Shown: positions 44,601 through 56,276, counted from the stretch's first letter. The stretch: 64,000 nt of DNA from Harmothoe impar (GCA_947462335.1 OX381714.1:54729800-54793799), one strand, 5' to 3'. The notes: generated from the letters alone by a model not told the origin. A program made the numbers and translations.

Positions 44601-45802
44601 CCCAGTCTTTATACAATGCAATACTTTATCAGTCCTCCCCAACGGTTCTCCTGGTTTTGCGAATGCCGTCGCACATTCCTCCAGTACGTTCCTTAATAAA
44701 CCTTTCTGCTCGTCACTCTCCAACGCGGAATCCTTCAACAATTGATTCACTCCCTCTTCCAGTTCAGGTTTTTCACTTATACTGCATATGTCCATTCGAC
44801 TACCGGGGACCGCCTCTGCGAGTACAACCTTGCCTATTATAGTGCCTTTATTTAGATATACAGTCTTCAAACCCGGATTGGTCACAGGAGTTACTGCCCA
44901 TGAGGCATTTCCCACCAAAGTGTCTGCTGACTCCAATCCCTTCTCCTTCAACATTTCCATGTCCGGTTCGAATACTCCCGCTTGACCCCTAAAACATCGG
45001 ATGGATGACATCAAGACATCACAGGCCGTTCCGGGCGGTATTTTTACGGTTTGTGCTACACATGCCATTCCACTAACATTCTTGGCTATACATTGGATTC
45101 GGTCTCTATACGGATGGTTCAACTTCAATTTGCCCGTAACCGGGTCCAATATAGCGCCATATAATGACGCGAAGTCCATTCCTAAGATTCCAACATCCTC
45201 TATCTCCGCCACCGTCGGTGAAAATACGTATTCCCTTCCTCCCAATACTACTATCATACAAGTCCTACCAAATGTCGGTATTTTGCTTCCGTCGGCCCCA
45301 CATGCATTTACCCTCGTTGTGAGGTCCTCATCCATGTCGGACACCAAATCGAAGAAGTTCTTGGAGATAACGGAGTGGCTAGCCCCACTATCTATCAAAA
45401 AATCTCCCAACCTGCCATTCACTGATACCGACACATACCATCTCTTCCCGTCCAACACAGACGGATTACTAGCGAATCTCTTGATATCAGTTTCCAACCC
45501 AAGATCGAATCCATGGTTCTTTAAATAATTCAGACACGGATGACCTCGGGGAAGGCGGATGCCACTTACTCTGGTCAACTCCTCTATCCACCCGTCCTCT
45601 GTACTAGTGTCCGGTTTCCCGGTTCTGCTCCCCATGGCAATTTCTTCACTAGTCCCCCCAGCCCCACACGATTCTGGCCCTTCTTCTTGACCCGTGCTGC
45701 TGGGCGATTGGTCGGTACCTGATTCAAATACATTCGCGTCGAAGGTATTTTGGCAACTTTCTACAGGGGTTATCTGTTTGCCGTTACTAATAACCCCCTC
45801 TA
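41636..45802 (-). pseudogene. pol: Pol of element B, broken
   Basis: Open from the gag stop in the -1 frame, first Met at 45635. Protease (FLIDSGASHSVIS), RT (FCIDYRKLNG, VMPFGLCNAPATF), RNase H (FILDTDASNECIGAALSQ) and integrase (HGHQTSGHFGKK, HSDQGREFE, QSDGQVERFNR) are all recognisable. Nonsense codons: TAG 44187-44189, TAG 44016-44018, TAG 43902-43904 and TAA 43464-43466; a frameshift lies between 42153 and 42196. The C-terminal part retains GVGRPKK, an AT-hook. Non-functional in this copy. Confidence 0.9.
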
Positions 45803-45809
45803 ATTTCCC
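45766..45809 (-). promoter_or_regulatory. -1 ribosomal frameshift signal, element B
   Basis: On the minus strand the gag frame ends G GGA AAT (45803-45809), a standard X XXY YYZ heptamer, directly before TAG. A 5-nt spacer (TAGAG) is followed by a perfect 8-bp stem GGGGTTAT / ATAACCCC around a 16-nt loop. Layout equals that of element A, with compensating base changes in the stem. Confidence 0.85.
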
Positions 45810-48184
45810 GATTCCTCCTCCTTACGTTCTCTCCATACGGGTTTCTCTGCAGTACAAGACGAGGCGAAATGCCCCATTTCTTGACATCTGAAACATTTAA
45901 TAGTTGATCGGTCCGTTCTCGGTTTTCGTTTAACCTCCATCATATCTTTCATCTGTTTCAGCATGGCCTCCATGATCTTACCCATACTCGTTTCTTCGGG
46001 AGCATTACTGCTGGTGGATTCAACTTTGTTTTCTATGGGTTTCTCAACGGATCTGACGTGAGTATCTGTTGGAGTAGACCTTTTCTTCCATCGATTTTTG
46101 TTTTTCCCGTCCACTTTGACCCCAGCAATATGTTCGTCTTCCGAATCACCGGAGGAATCATCCCTGTCCTCCTCATGTACTGCATGTACCCGACTCTGCG
46201 GTACGAACCCTGCTAACAGGCGACGTTTCTTTTCAAACTGGTCCAATGAAACAAACAGATCAACCATGGATGTGCCTCGAACCCATTCCTTTTGTACTAG
46301 TTTTGCATGTGCCGGATCCCTCAATCCTTTAATGTAGTGCGTGAATAATTCGTCCAAAAGATATTCATCATCACGCCTCCAGTTCGGTCTAGCCTTCTGG
46401 AGCAATCGTTGCAGCTCGAGTCCATAAATTTTCGGAGATTCCTTCGGTTTCTGGGTACGAGATTGGAACTCCTGCCATGGGTCAGTTGCCACTAGGGTGC
46501 CGAATAGATAAGTCGCCGAATTGACCAGTTGATCGTATGTACCGGTGTCTCCATATATCAACCGCCACTCATCAACAGCGATCCGACCCGGGCCCCCGTT
46601 CAGCCATTTTATCAATGGTCCCAATGAAGCATTCTTATCCCATCCGTGATATTTGTTATCATCACAAAAGTCCTGAGAACTCTCCTTCCAGTCCAGCCCA
46701 TTAAATCTCTTCGTTTCTTGGATCGGTTTCCTCGCAGCATTGGCACTCCAAACCAGGCGATCCGACTGCCTCTGACTCCAGTCCATTATTTCCGCTGCCT
46801 CATCCCCCTTCCGGCTACAACAATCTACGCCCATGTTTTGGATACAAGGATCCGCGTCATAAATCGCTGCTGTGGCGGGGGACATTGAAGCCCGTCTCGT
46901 AAGTCTTCGTTTCTCTGCAACCGATCCAGCATTCCCGCCACCACCCGTCGTGCCTGTTGTACCCTGATTGGTACCATTACCGGTGGTGCCCGTATTGTTT
47001 CTTCCGGGATCCTGCGTCTGACTAGGGTTTGTGGTCTGGCCGGGGTTAAAACTGTGCGGGTCTATCGGTGCTGCACCTGGCATAGCGTACTGGTACGTGA
47101 CGTTATATATCGGGGCTCCACTTGGCGGTTGCGGACCACTTATTGTGTCATCCGCAAACGGGTTCAACGATCCGTAGCTGTGGTTCACCCGGTCTTTCGG
47201 AACCTCCCGCGGCGTAATGTCCCTCGTGTCGGTATGACCAATGGTCACTCGTCTATTTGAGTCCTGGTCGGTCTGATATCGGCCTTCCTTTACATTTGAC
47301 ATGCCTTTATCACTAGTAAAAGGGTTGAAACCTTTCAGAATAGGCTTCGGAGTCGATTGGGCATCAACCTCCTGCTCCTTTCGTTCCTCCTCCAATGCCA
47401 TCTGATAGGCCAGAAAAGAATCGGTAACCTCCTCTTTCCTTTTTCTCAACTCCTCCAACTCTTCTTTCGCCAACCTTCGTTCCTCCGCAATTCTCTCTTT
47501 TTCTACTTCATAATCTTTAAAAAATTGCAGCGCGTCCGCCTCTTTTTCCTTACGTTCCTTTATAATGGAATTCATTTTCACGGACTGTCGATTCACCTCA
47601 ATTTCATACTGGTCTCTCAGACTTCTTGACTTCTTTGCCTCTTCTCTATCCTTCTCTAAAATCATTCGCTCCTGTTCCATTCGTTTTCGAATGGAATTCT
47701 CCTCCCCCTTCTGCATTGCTAGAAGTCTCTGTTGCTCAGCCAGTTGACTAGAGATGTAATTTTTGTCACGGGATAACTGTTCCGTTCCTTCCCTTAACCC
47801 CATCGTGATCCTTCTGTTCGATTCAATCTGACCATTCCTATCTTTCATCAATTGTACCAACTCGTCATTCATGGCACTATACTGTTGCTGCATGATGCGT
47901 TGATCGGCCCGTACTTTCTCCTGGTATATCCGGTCCTCCTCTAATCGTCTCTTCCGATCCCTATCTTCTGTCTTCTGACCTATTTCGAATATGCCAGGCG
48001 TAATCAAGCCTAACGAGTCCATTAATTCCCGTCTCGCGGTTCGTTTCTCAGTTGGGGTTTGCATTTTCGATGCACTGGCCCATACTCGATCTATATTCCT
48101 CAGACTGCAATCCAGTTCCCCATCCTCTAACGATTCCTCAATCCTCGATTCCCCCTCCCCCTCTTTTGGTCGGGCCTCTGCCAC
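45800..48184 (-). CDS. gag: Gag of element B, intact
   Basis: 794-aa open frame starting about 20 nt after the primer site. It has an N-terminal charged region, a long coiled coil (about residues 75-265, rich in K/E/R/Q), a Gly/Thr/Asn-rich linker, and the patch SMSP..AIYDADPCI..MGVDC.SR. The capsid-like part contains YGLELQRLLQKARPNWR. One CCHC knuckle, CFRCQEMGHFASSC, lies near the C-terminus. It is uninterrupted although pol and the third ORF of the same copy are dead. Confidence 0.9.
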   Translation of the reverse strand: MAEARPKEGEGESRIEESLEDGELDCSLRNIDRVWASASKMQTPTEKRTARRELMDSLGLITPGIFEIGQKTEDRDRKRRLEEDRIYQEKVRADQRIMQQQYSAMNDELVQLMKDRNGQIESNRRITMGLREGTEQLSRDKNYISSQLAEQQRLLAMQKGEENSIRKRMEQERMILEKDREEAKKSRSLRDQYEIEVNRQSVKMNSIIKERKEKEADALQFFKDYEVEKERIAEERRLAKEELEELRKRKEEVTDSFLAYQMALEEERKEQEVDAQSTPKPILKGFNPFTSDKGMSNVKEGRYQTDQDSNRRVTIGHTDTRDITPREVPKDRVNHSYGSLNPFADDTISGPQPPSGAPIYNVTYQYAMPGAAPIDPHSFNPGQTTNPSQTQDPGRNNTGTTGNGTNQGTTGTTGGGGNAGSVAEKRRLTRRASMSPATAAIYDADPCIQNMGVDCCSRKGDEAAEIMDWSQRQSDRLVWSANAARKPIQETKRFNGLDWKESSQDFCDDNKYHGWDKNASLGPLIKWLNGGPGRIAVDEWRLIYGDTGTYDQLVNSATYLFGTLVATDPWQEFQSRTQKPKESPKIYGLELQRLLQKARPNWRRDDEYLLDELFTHYIKGLRDPAHAKLVQKEWVRGTSMVDLFVSLDQFEKKRRLLAGFVPQSRVHAVHEEDRDDSSGDSEDEHIAGVKVDGKNKNRWKKRSTPTDTHVRSVEKPIENKVESTSSNAPEETSMGKIMEAMLKQMKDMMEVKRKPRTDRSTIKCFRCQEMGHFASSCTAEKPVWRERKEEESGN

Positions 48185-48205
48185 GATGACCTGCTATCTC
48201 GACTG

Positions 48206-48217
48206 GTCACGGCACCA
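48206..48217 (-). other. Primer binding site of element B, tRNA-His type
   Basis: Minus strand TGGTGCCGTGAC, one base from the LTR remnant; identical to element A. Confidence 0.75.
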
Positions 48218-48218
48218 A

Positions 48219-48362
48219 TGTAGAGTTTAGTATTTTACGGTCGCAGAATAAACAACTCGGAAGGTTCTTTATACCTTCTGGATGCAAAGAGAGAGAGTTG
48301 TATTCACGTTTCCTACTACAGTAATCTAAGTTCGGTTCTTGTTCGGGACGAGACCTGATGAG
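48219..48362 (-). repeat. 5' LTR remnant of element B
   Basis: 144 bp matching the first 144 bp of 37240-37540 with three differences. Beyond 48362 the sequence is unrelated, so the outer 157 bp are deleted. Confidence 0.85.
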
Positions 48363-48910
48363 CCCAAAGGACAATTCTATCACATTTGCACATGATTACT
48401 ATTATCTGATTTCCTTTTGTTCAACATACCTCATTAGATATAAAGTGATGTATCTTTTAAGAATTAGATGAAAATGAGCAGAAAATTAGAATTTATTGTG
48501 ATAGGGAAGGAAAGCTGCCAGGTGCCCACCCCTTAAACACCCTATGTAGTTCCAACGTAGCTCACAGGTTTTTCTAGGTAGTTTTCCAACTAAAAGGTTT
48601 GAGATTGGTCATTTTGGAAGGTTTGTAGACGTCAAAATGGTTTATTTACATTCAACCAACGTAGACATCTGATTTACGTTTATCTACCTCATTCAGACGT
48701 AAATATACATAATAAATCTACATAGATCTACATTAAAATACGTCACTTTTCAACTGCAAGTGGGTAGATGACTTCTCAGTGTCACACTAGGTGGCAGCAT
48801 AATAAATTATGGAGAGAATGTTACAGCTCTACCACATTCAAGAAGTTAATTCTCATTAATTATGAATTCAATATCATGCAAAAATACTGTATTAAATAGA
48901 ATATAGCCTG
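48363..48910. other. No gene seen; diverged repeat
   Basis: Non-coding. About 48550-48770 resembles the neighbouring MITE (GATTTACGT, CAGACGTAAAT motifs) and is probably an older relative. Confidence 0.4.
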
Positions 48911-49077
48911 CCCAGTAGAAACAACTACGTTGATCAGACGTAAATCTACGTTGATCTTTGGTCTGAACTTGTAATTTTAGAAGGTTTATGAATGTCAAAA
49001 TATTAAGGTTTATTTACCACTCTCAAACCTACATGTCTGATTTACGTAGCTCAGACATAAATCTACGTTTAACTGGG
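48911..49077. mobile_element. MITE with CCCAGT ends and ACGTAGAT motifs
   Basis: CCCAGTAGAAACAACTACG faces CTACGTTTAACTGGG. The interior repeats CAGACGTAAATCTACG-like sequence. Its ends resemble those of 1643-1815. Confidence 0.6.
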
Positions 49078-50939
49078 ATTTAAACACATTACATATAATT
49101 CTACATCATGGGATTCAGACAAATATTATATTGCAGACAAATTTACATTAACAAACAACATTCATGAAAAATAACCACTATAATGTCATTTCATTCTATA
49201 TAGTATCTATAGACTGAACAGCCTCACAGTATAGATCTGTTGAATAGTTTGGGCTGCAGAGAGGCTTTGTATTTTTTCTGTTACCACAAATCTGGTGTCC
49301 GCTCAGTAAAGTGCCACAAAACACATATTCACGCCCAATACTTTAATCTACTTTCCTTATATATAAATATTTTCCCTTGAGTTTCCCAATGTCCCTATGT
49401 GTGCTATATAATACATTTACCCACCCAGGTCTGCACTACCCTACACGTATAGGATTCAGTCAAGGGTCATTAGCTCCCTCTATGACACTTTCTGGGTACA
49501 TGGCAATCAATCAGAGGTACTTCAGGGGCTTGTACATTTGCTGGATGTGATGCCATGTGGCCAGGTGTGACAAAGTGTGACAGGGGGTGGGGGGTTGTCA
49601 ATTCCTGTGTGACGTCACATTTTGAAAAATAAAAATAATAGCATTTTCGAAACCTTCAGACTACTGTTTTCTAACAAAAAAAACACTCATACAACCCAGG
49701 TAAAAGAAAAACAATAGATCAGTTTGTTTATTCAAGATTGGCCTACACATACCCTTCAAAGTCAGAAACTCCTCAGGATGTAATGCATTCAACAGGGTCA
49801 AAGCCATATAGTTCCCCATAGCAGGGAATTATCAAGTACGATCTGGCCCCCATGATAAGTTTAGAAACCATCTGAACGGAAAGACCAGTGCCAGGTGATT
49901 TAGCACAAAATCTGTTGTTGGTGAGTTCTGGTGTTTCATTTTATCTAAAGATTCATTAGGAAGCCATTCAGGAGTTTGAAAGAACTGATCTCAATGTCTA
50001 TAGCAAAAATGGTCTAAAAAGCGACTTTGTGACCTGGGGCCCTTAATTTTGGCGACTTTCCGACCTAAGGGGGGGGGGACCCCTCTGCACCCCCAGTAAT
50101 ATGATCCAGTAATATTAGAATTTGTTCGCTAGAGGAACGCTACTGGAAATATCTATGTGAAAACATGGTAAAAGAAAAGTGTCACTGATCCGTTCTGCCT
50201 CTTCAGGTCCTCGTTGGAAAACAATGTAATAGTATATTTTAATTATATGTAAATTGAATGAATTACCTGAATAAAAACGGTTAAAACAAGCAATACAATA
50301 ACAAAAAATATCCCAGATCCCAGATCTGAATACAACAAGTGCGTGCAGGGATGGCGGGTGGGGGAAAGGATATAAAGTTGACAAGGTATGGGAGGGGTAT
50401 TAGAACGTGGAGTACAGACAGGAGGGCCAGGATAGCCGGGGGAGAAAATGTGTAAAATGTAAAAAGAAACAAAAAAGTCCCCAAAAAATGTAAATGTATA
50501 AACGTTTAATCTATGCATGACGTTCAATTGTACCAATTGTGGGTTGTATATATATCTGTTTGCAACATAATTTAGAGATATATACATTTGTATATACTTT
50601 AATTTATAGTTTGACCATTTGAGGGAAGTATAGCAACCAAAATGATTCTCATCAACAAGACCATGAGAGATTTAAAGATCATTTATTACTTCAAAATTAA
50701 ATTTCACTATTGTCCAATTATTGTTTATCACATGATTCATTTATAGATGATATATCCTAAAACAATAAGGGTAGAACGTTCAAGTATTAGTTGACAATTG
50801 GGTCAATGTTAGTCAGAATCTGAAATACAGCTTTACTTCATGCCATTAAATTCTATTGTAGTCAACACTGAGAAATAACCAACATTCTGAGATTTCTCAA
50901 TGTTGTTTTCTCCTGCCTTACATAGTACCCATGATGCCG
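49078..50939. other. No gene seen
   Basis: AT-rich non-coding DNA with homopolymer runs (for example G and C runs near 50070); no exon recognised. Confidence 0.4.
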
Positions 50940-51265
50940 GTAGACATGCCTCAGTAACTGTAACTGTACAGCCACAGTACCTCACAGCAACTGCACAGCC
51001 ACAGTACCTCACAGTAACTGCACAGCCACAGTACCTCACAGTAATTGAACAGCCACAGTACCTCACAGTAACTGCACAGCCACAGTACCTCATGGTAACT
51101 GCACAGCCACAGTAACTGTAACTGTACAGCCACAGTACCTCACAGTAACTGCACAGCCACAGTACCTCACAGTAACTGCACAGCCACAGTACCTCACAGT
51201 AACTGTACAGCCACAGTACCTCACAGTAACTGCACAGCCACAGTACCTCACAGTAACTGTACAGA
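50940..51265. repeat. 27-bp minisatellite
   Basis: About eleven units of ACAGCCACAGTACCTCACAG plus TAACTGC-like ends, with few differences. It lies about 100 bp past the stop codon of the cys-loop receptor gene (minus strand), possibly in its 3' UTR. Confidence 0.9.
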
Positions 51266-51357
51266 CAACTGTATGATGACAGTAGAGACAATGTTATCTA
51301 GAGAAAAAAAGGGAGGGTTCTGATGATTGTTTTTCTCAGCAGTCCATGGTGATCGAG

Positions 51358-54300
51358 TTATCCTTGCATCCAGAGTGTGCCACAGACAATGCCCATGATA
51401 AGACTGGACATGACGTAGACAGCACACAGCAGGGCATTAACTGCTTCAGCTGCAGCCTTCCACCTCCTCTTTACATCTGCATCCTTCACATCCTTGTTGT
51501 CAAGCCGGGCTTTCACTGTGTGAAGATCCTCCAAGATAGAGCCAAGGGTGGTCTTGTCTGCGTTGTTGTCTTTTCCAGCCTCATATTCAACTAACTTTGT
51601 TCCATCGTCAACTTTAGCCACTGCCTTCAAGTCAACATCCTCATCCATCACGCTAATGTCATGAACGGCATTTCTGCCAGAATTACAGAACCTGTAGGGA
51701 AAGGTACATCATCAGTGGCGTAGGAAAAGGGGGGGCCAGGGGGGCCCAGGCCCCCCCAATCGCTGAGGAGGGGGGGCCTGAATATGTTTGGGCCCCCCCA
51801 AAATTTGTCAAGACCTGTGATATAATACACACAATTTTCAATCCTTGACTCTCCCGTATAGGGAATAGTGGGGGCAAAGGGGACTGGGCTCCCAAATCAG
51901 AACTAAAGGGGGCTCAAATACTACTTTTCCATACAATTTGATGTAAGCATGTATATGATACATCATGCATAAAAACCAATATTTTAAGTTGGTTGGAGTG
52001 GGTCCCCTTGGGCACCCCCAATGAAGATTTGCTTCCTACGCCTCTGATCATGATTCTGTTTAAAATAGCTTTGACACAAAATGCAAGTGCTGTCACAAAA
52101 CTTTTTTTTTAACCACGTATACTATCATCATTGTCTAATACAGAAATAAATTTATCTCAAGCACTATCATTTACATTAAATACATGAAGGACCTACCTAT
52201 GCAGCCATGGGGGCAGGTCGGCGACAGAGTCGCGGTGATGCAGGTTCAGGACCAGGACGGTCACACACACAGACAGCATGTTTAGCAACATGAACACTGA
52301 GTTGAAGATCACTGAAATCATCAAGCATACGTTTTACAAACATAAAGATAAAGTTCACTAACATCATCAAACACTGGGTACAGACCACTTAGTGAGCGCT
52401 TTTCAAGCCCTGCATAATACTTCCAGCATCAATCAAGGGCTGCTTTTGTGAGTTGTGTATGCTGAGACTTCTTTTGCACAAAATATAAAGTAGCTATAAT
52501 AAATGAAGCAATCAATGTGAAAGAAATGAAAAGATCAATCCTTTTTAGGTGGAATACTTTTGTGGGTAAATAATTCGATATATCTTTGGCTATTCTTTAT
52601 TCATCCTTTGTAGAAAGGTCAAATAGACCACAGGACATTGCCACATAGTGTACCACTTGGAGGGATGGCTGTGGAGCTGGAGCCGTATATCAACATGTAT
52701 CACAAACTGATGACAGGAATAGATCTCCAGCTGTACCCGCTTTATTCTGATGTAATACAGTTATATATTTATAAACATGTAGTACTTACTGATGACGGGG
52801 ATAGAGCTGTAGTTGCGCGGGATTTGTTCTGATATAGACAGCTGCATGATGAAGAAGGACATGAGGCATGTCACACTCAGAGACACCTTCTCCCCTGAGT
52901 CGGCCGGCAGTGGGAACACCATAAGCCCGATGATGAACAGGACAATCAATGGTGCAATGGTGGTCAGCACGTGGGACATGGGTTGCCTCTGTAGCGTATA
53001 CTCAAAGGCAATACGTGACAGATTGTACCCTGAAAAGATGATCGGTGCATTGATTACCCTCCGTTTGATAACTATCCATTCAAGGTTCTCGGTAAAATCA
53101 CCTTCAAGATAACCAGTACCAGTCAGGATGAAGTCGCCTGTGTTGGTCTGAATCTGCTGCATTGTAAGGTTGCAGGATTGTGTGTCAAAGGGGAAGTTGA
53201 ACACTTGGATGTTACAGCCAGTTGTGAAGTGACGGGTTCTGTACCAATAGATATATCCTGTAGAGTCAACACCAATCGTCCCAGTTCTCCATGTGTCCGT
53301 ACTATAGGTTTCACTGAAAATGAACTTTAGATCATCAGAAACTGAATGATTATAATCAAAGATCATTTTTTAAAACTCTTGACCAATAATTGGGATTTTA
53401 TTCTTCTGTTCCATTTAGAAAACTAAACCAAGTTAATATCATTTCATTGAGTATGTGCCTTGTCTTTTAGATATGACTCACTCTCACCAAATCAGTGCAA
53501 CTGAAAAAGTGGCTGTACATGATCGGTGGCCGTACATGATCGGCGGCCGTACATGATCAGAAAACAACAATATCCCCCTAAGGCCTCATTTACTCCACTA
53601 TTTAACCCATCTAACCATACCTACTGGCTGTAATGTAGTTTTGGGGAGTTTATTAGGAAAAGAAAAATCCCAAAATATTTATAGGGGCTAAAGGGGGGGG
53701 GGGCTCAATGTACAACCATTCATGTACGTCACATGACGTACATGATCGGCTTGGAATGTCATGTAAAATTTTCTTATTACCCACTGCTTTACATGTCTAA
53801 GATTATACATGTTAAGACTTACATCATATGTGCACCTTGCTATGATTAATTTATGTTTAAATGTGGTCCGAAAGGGTAATTAAGGCAGTCAATAGATAAT
53901 GGGCTGATCATGTACGTCACATGACGTACATGATCGGTATTGAAATGTCATGTAAAATGATATTAATAGTCGCATCTATACATTTCTAACATATTACATT
54001 TCAAGACACATATCATATGTACACCTTGGTAAGGTTTATTTATGTTTTATCATGTTCAGAAAGGGTAAGGCAGTCAATAAATCACCGATTATGTACGTCA
54101 CCGATCATGTACGTCACCGATCATATATGTCACCGATCATGTACGGCCGCCGATCATGTACGGCCGCCGATCATGTATGGCCGCCGATCATGTACGGCCG
54201 CCGATCATGTACTGCCAAATAAAAGTTGCATCGATCTGGTGAGAGTGAGCCATATATGTCTATGCACCTTGTATCAATTCCTTAATATTTTAAGTCAGCC

Positions 54301-56170
54301 TATACCTGTAGCGTATGCCAATCGGTGGAGTCCAGACAGATGCTGCAGGGATACCAATGAAGGCTAAGTTGCCATAATCAGCCTTGTTCCAGGTCAGGAA
54401 TGGGTCCACCCATGTCTGAAACGCAGCATATTATTTTTCTAGTCAAAGATTAGATTCTTCCCAGCCCATGTCTATCCCATGTTTCTCTATCTCTCAGTGA
54501 TACCTATGATTAATGTACAATTAGAATGGTTATAGGTTTTTAAGCTAATACCAAAACATTAACTAGTATAACCACGCTGATTTTATACTAGCATCTTTGT
54601 CCGTATTGCTCCAGGTGACGTTGGCTGCAAAATGATGCAAATATAAGGGCTATAATTTGGAAGTTTGATCCATGTTTTGATCAATTCACTAACTTAATTA
54701 TATGAGTACATAGTTTCTACTGCTTCTGATCAAGAAGTATACACTGTGCAACAGGAAATTAGGGAGGAAATTTTTCACTTCATCCTCCTTTAACAGGTAT
54801 TAGAAGTACAATAAACTGGTCAGTCTAATGTACAGTTTAACGCTCAAGAGACCGACTGAAGCAATTTAACAAGTCGAGCACTCACCAATTGAAAGGTGCC
54901 GAGCATCTCCAGCTCCTGCTTTGCGATGTCCTGTAAAATAAACAACAGATAAAATCTGTTGAATTGAGGTTGCTTCTGATCAATTATTAAGTGGTAGATA
55001 TTGTCAGTAGCAGTATAGGTTTCATGACTTTTGAAGCTGAGGATAACTATAATTTTTCTTTTCCTTTTTTCCCCTTCTTTATGATCAGGTTGTAAGACAT
55101 TTGTAAGACGGGTCAAGACTCACTATAAACATTTGTCTTTGCGTGAGCTAGGTGCCATCTGCCTTGTTTACAGCTGTTGGAGAGATAGCCAACAGGTATT
55201 GTATGGATAATGATTATGTGAATTGGTGTAAAAATATTAGTTGCATGAGTAAACATAAAGTGAAAACTTACCAGACTCTTTACTTGATCCAAACTGTATT
55301 TAACAGTGACTTGTGTGGGTATTGCTATGTTCTTTGTTGGACGTACGAGGATCCTGTCACTTGGAGTCAGGTCCTTGTACAGCCGCGCCGCAGGAGTCTC
55401 TGCAGTTGAAGGATTAATATCATTGACATGACATCTTCTGATGTACTGTAATTAAGATTTGTCTACAAAGAAGTACATCCCTGCTCAACCAGATGGCACA
55501 ATTTATGTTGATAGGAATAAAGGGCAGTCCCAATCTATAATGTCAGACAACTGATTCCCTTAGAGATTCACTTAGCTCCTTTATGATGTCACCTGGCTCA
55601 CTACTGGGAGTAAAATTATCCCCTGACGCAAATAACAGTTTATTATCATGAGTGTCAGCCCATTGCTGAGATGGAATAACATAATGTACTCAATCAAATC
55701 TACTGAACTTAAAAGAGAGGAAAATCATTAAGGAATAGTGGATCTCTTTCCTAGATCCATGCCCCAAATAATTGTAAAAGGCCACTCAAAGAAAAAGTTG
55801 TTTCTCATCACCGCACGCATCATAAAAATATTTGGGGAAAGCTTTTTTTTTTGTCTTTTTACATTTTAATATTTGCTCAGTACATATTTTCACAGATTAA
55901 AAATTGTGAAAATATTTACAGTGCGAAAATATCTACATTTACAGCATAAGTTCTTGACTTACACTACAATGCACCATTTGTTGTAACAAAAAAAATAGAG
56001 TTATTAAAAGGCAACATAGTGTTCTGAACTGTAGCTTTTTGCATATTAAGGTGAGACGTACCATTAGATGTGATGTTCAAGGTGTAGCCCTGGTTCACCA
56101 TGAGCCCCACCAGGAGGCAGCACCAGAAACACGGCAGGTGCCGCCCGCTCCTACACAGCTCCAGCATCAT
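51358..56170 (-). CDS. Cys-loop ligand-gated ion channel, nicotinic receptor-type subunit, seven exons
   Basis: Exons on the minus strand: 56062-56170, 55272-55399, 54886-54930, 54306-54415, 52790-53313, 52197-52311 and 51358-51691, all GT/AG and in phase, giving 454 aa. In order: signal peptide (CFWCCLLVGLMVNQG), extracellular domain with DLTPSDRILVRP, a 45-nt exon typical of this family, WVDPFLTW, and the cys-loop C-x13-C (NIQVFNFPFDTQS). TM1-TM2 share one exon with GEKVSLSVTCLMSFFIMQLS; the Glu before the TM2 Lys suggests a cation channel. TM3 follows, then a short intracellular loop and TM4. The loop C region lacks the vicinal Cys pair, so it is a non-alpha-type subunit. The TM2 9' position reads Met instead of the usual Leu. 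It sits in the plasma membrane as part of a pentamer. Ligand unknown. Confidence 0.88.
51713..52046. mobile_element. hAT-like MITE in last intron of receptor gene
   Basis: CAGTGGCGTAGGAA at the left faces TTCCTACGCCTCTG at the right; ATCAT is duplicated outside both ends (51708-51712, 52047-52051). The interior is G/C-run rich. The insertion lies 17 bp from the last exon of the receptor gene. Confidence 0.7.
53475..54254. mobile_element. Foldback element II with CGATCATGTACGGC repeats
   Basis: The left end ACTCACTCTCACC..ATC faces the right end GAT..GGTGAGAGTGAGC as an inverted repeat. Next to each end are tandem units of about 17 bp (GGCCGTACATGATCGGC, both orientations; three left, about eight right). 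The middle has two diverged copies of a TCATGTACGTCACATGACGTACATGATCGG palindrome-bearing unit. The ends resemble foldback element I (GGCTCASTCTCA). It lies in intron 4 of the receptor gene. Confidence 0.75.
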
Positions 56171-56276
56171 CTGGGGGAAAGGAGAAGCACTACTTTATTA
56201 AATTCGGGAAAATTGATTGAAAAAATTCTGAGCTAATTCCAGGTTAGCCAAATATTGAATCTTGAAAAACTGTTAA

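Larger units (their letters stand above)
37240..48362 (-). mobile_element. Gypsy-type LTR retrotransposon, element B (decayed, 5' truncated)
   Basis: 11.1-kb relative of element A in the same orientation: full 3' LTR (37240-37540), polypurine tract, 3' non-coding repeats, broken third ORF, spacer, broken pol, intact gag, primer site and a 144-bp remnant of the 5' LTR (48219-48362). The shared 144 bp of the two LTRs differ at three positions, about 2 percent, so it is older than element A. The outer half of the 5' LTR is gone and no target duplication remains. pol has four nonsense codons and a frameshift; the third ORF has two stops and at least three frame changes. Confidence 0.95.

Noticed and set aside
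50940..51265. Regular repeats resembling a CRISPR array
   Set aside because: The repeats are contiguous 27-bp units without unique spacers, in an intron-bearing animal genome: a minisatellite.
50833..51291. 152-codon open frame on the minus strand
   Set aside because: It is the translation of the 27-bp minisatellite (repeated SYCEVLWL), not a gene.
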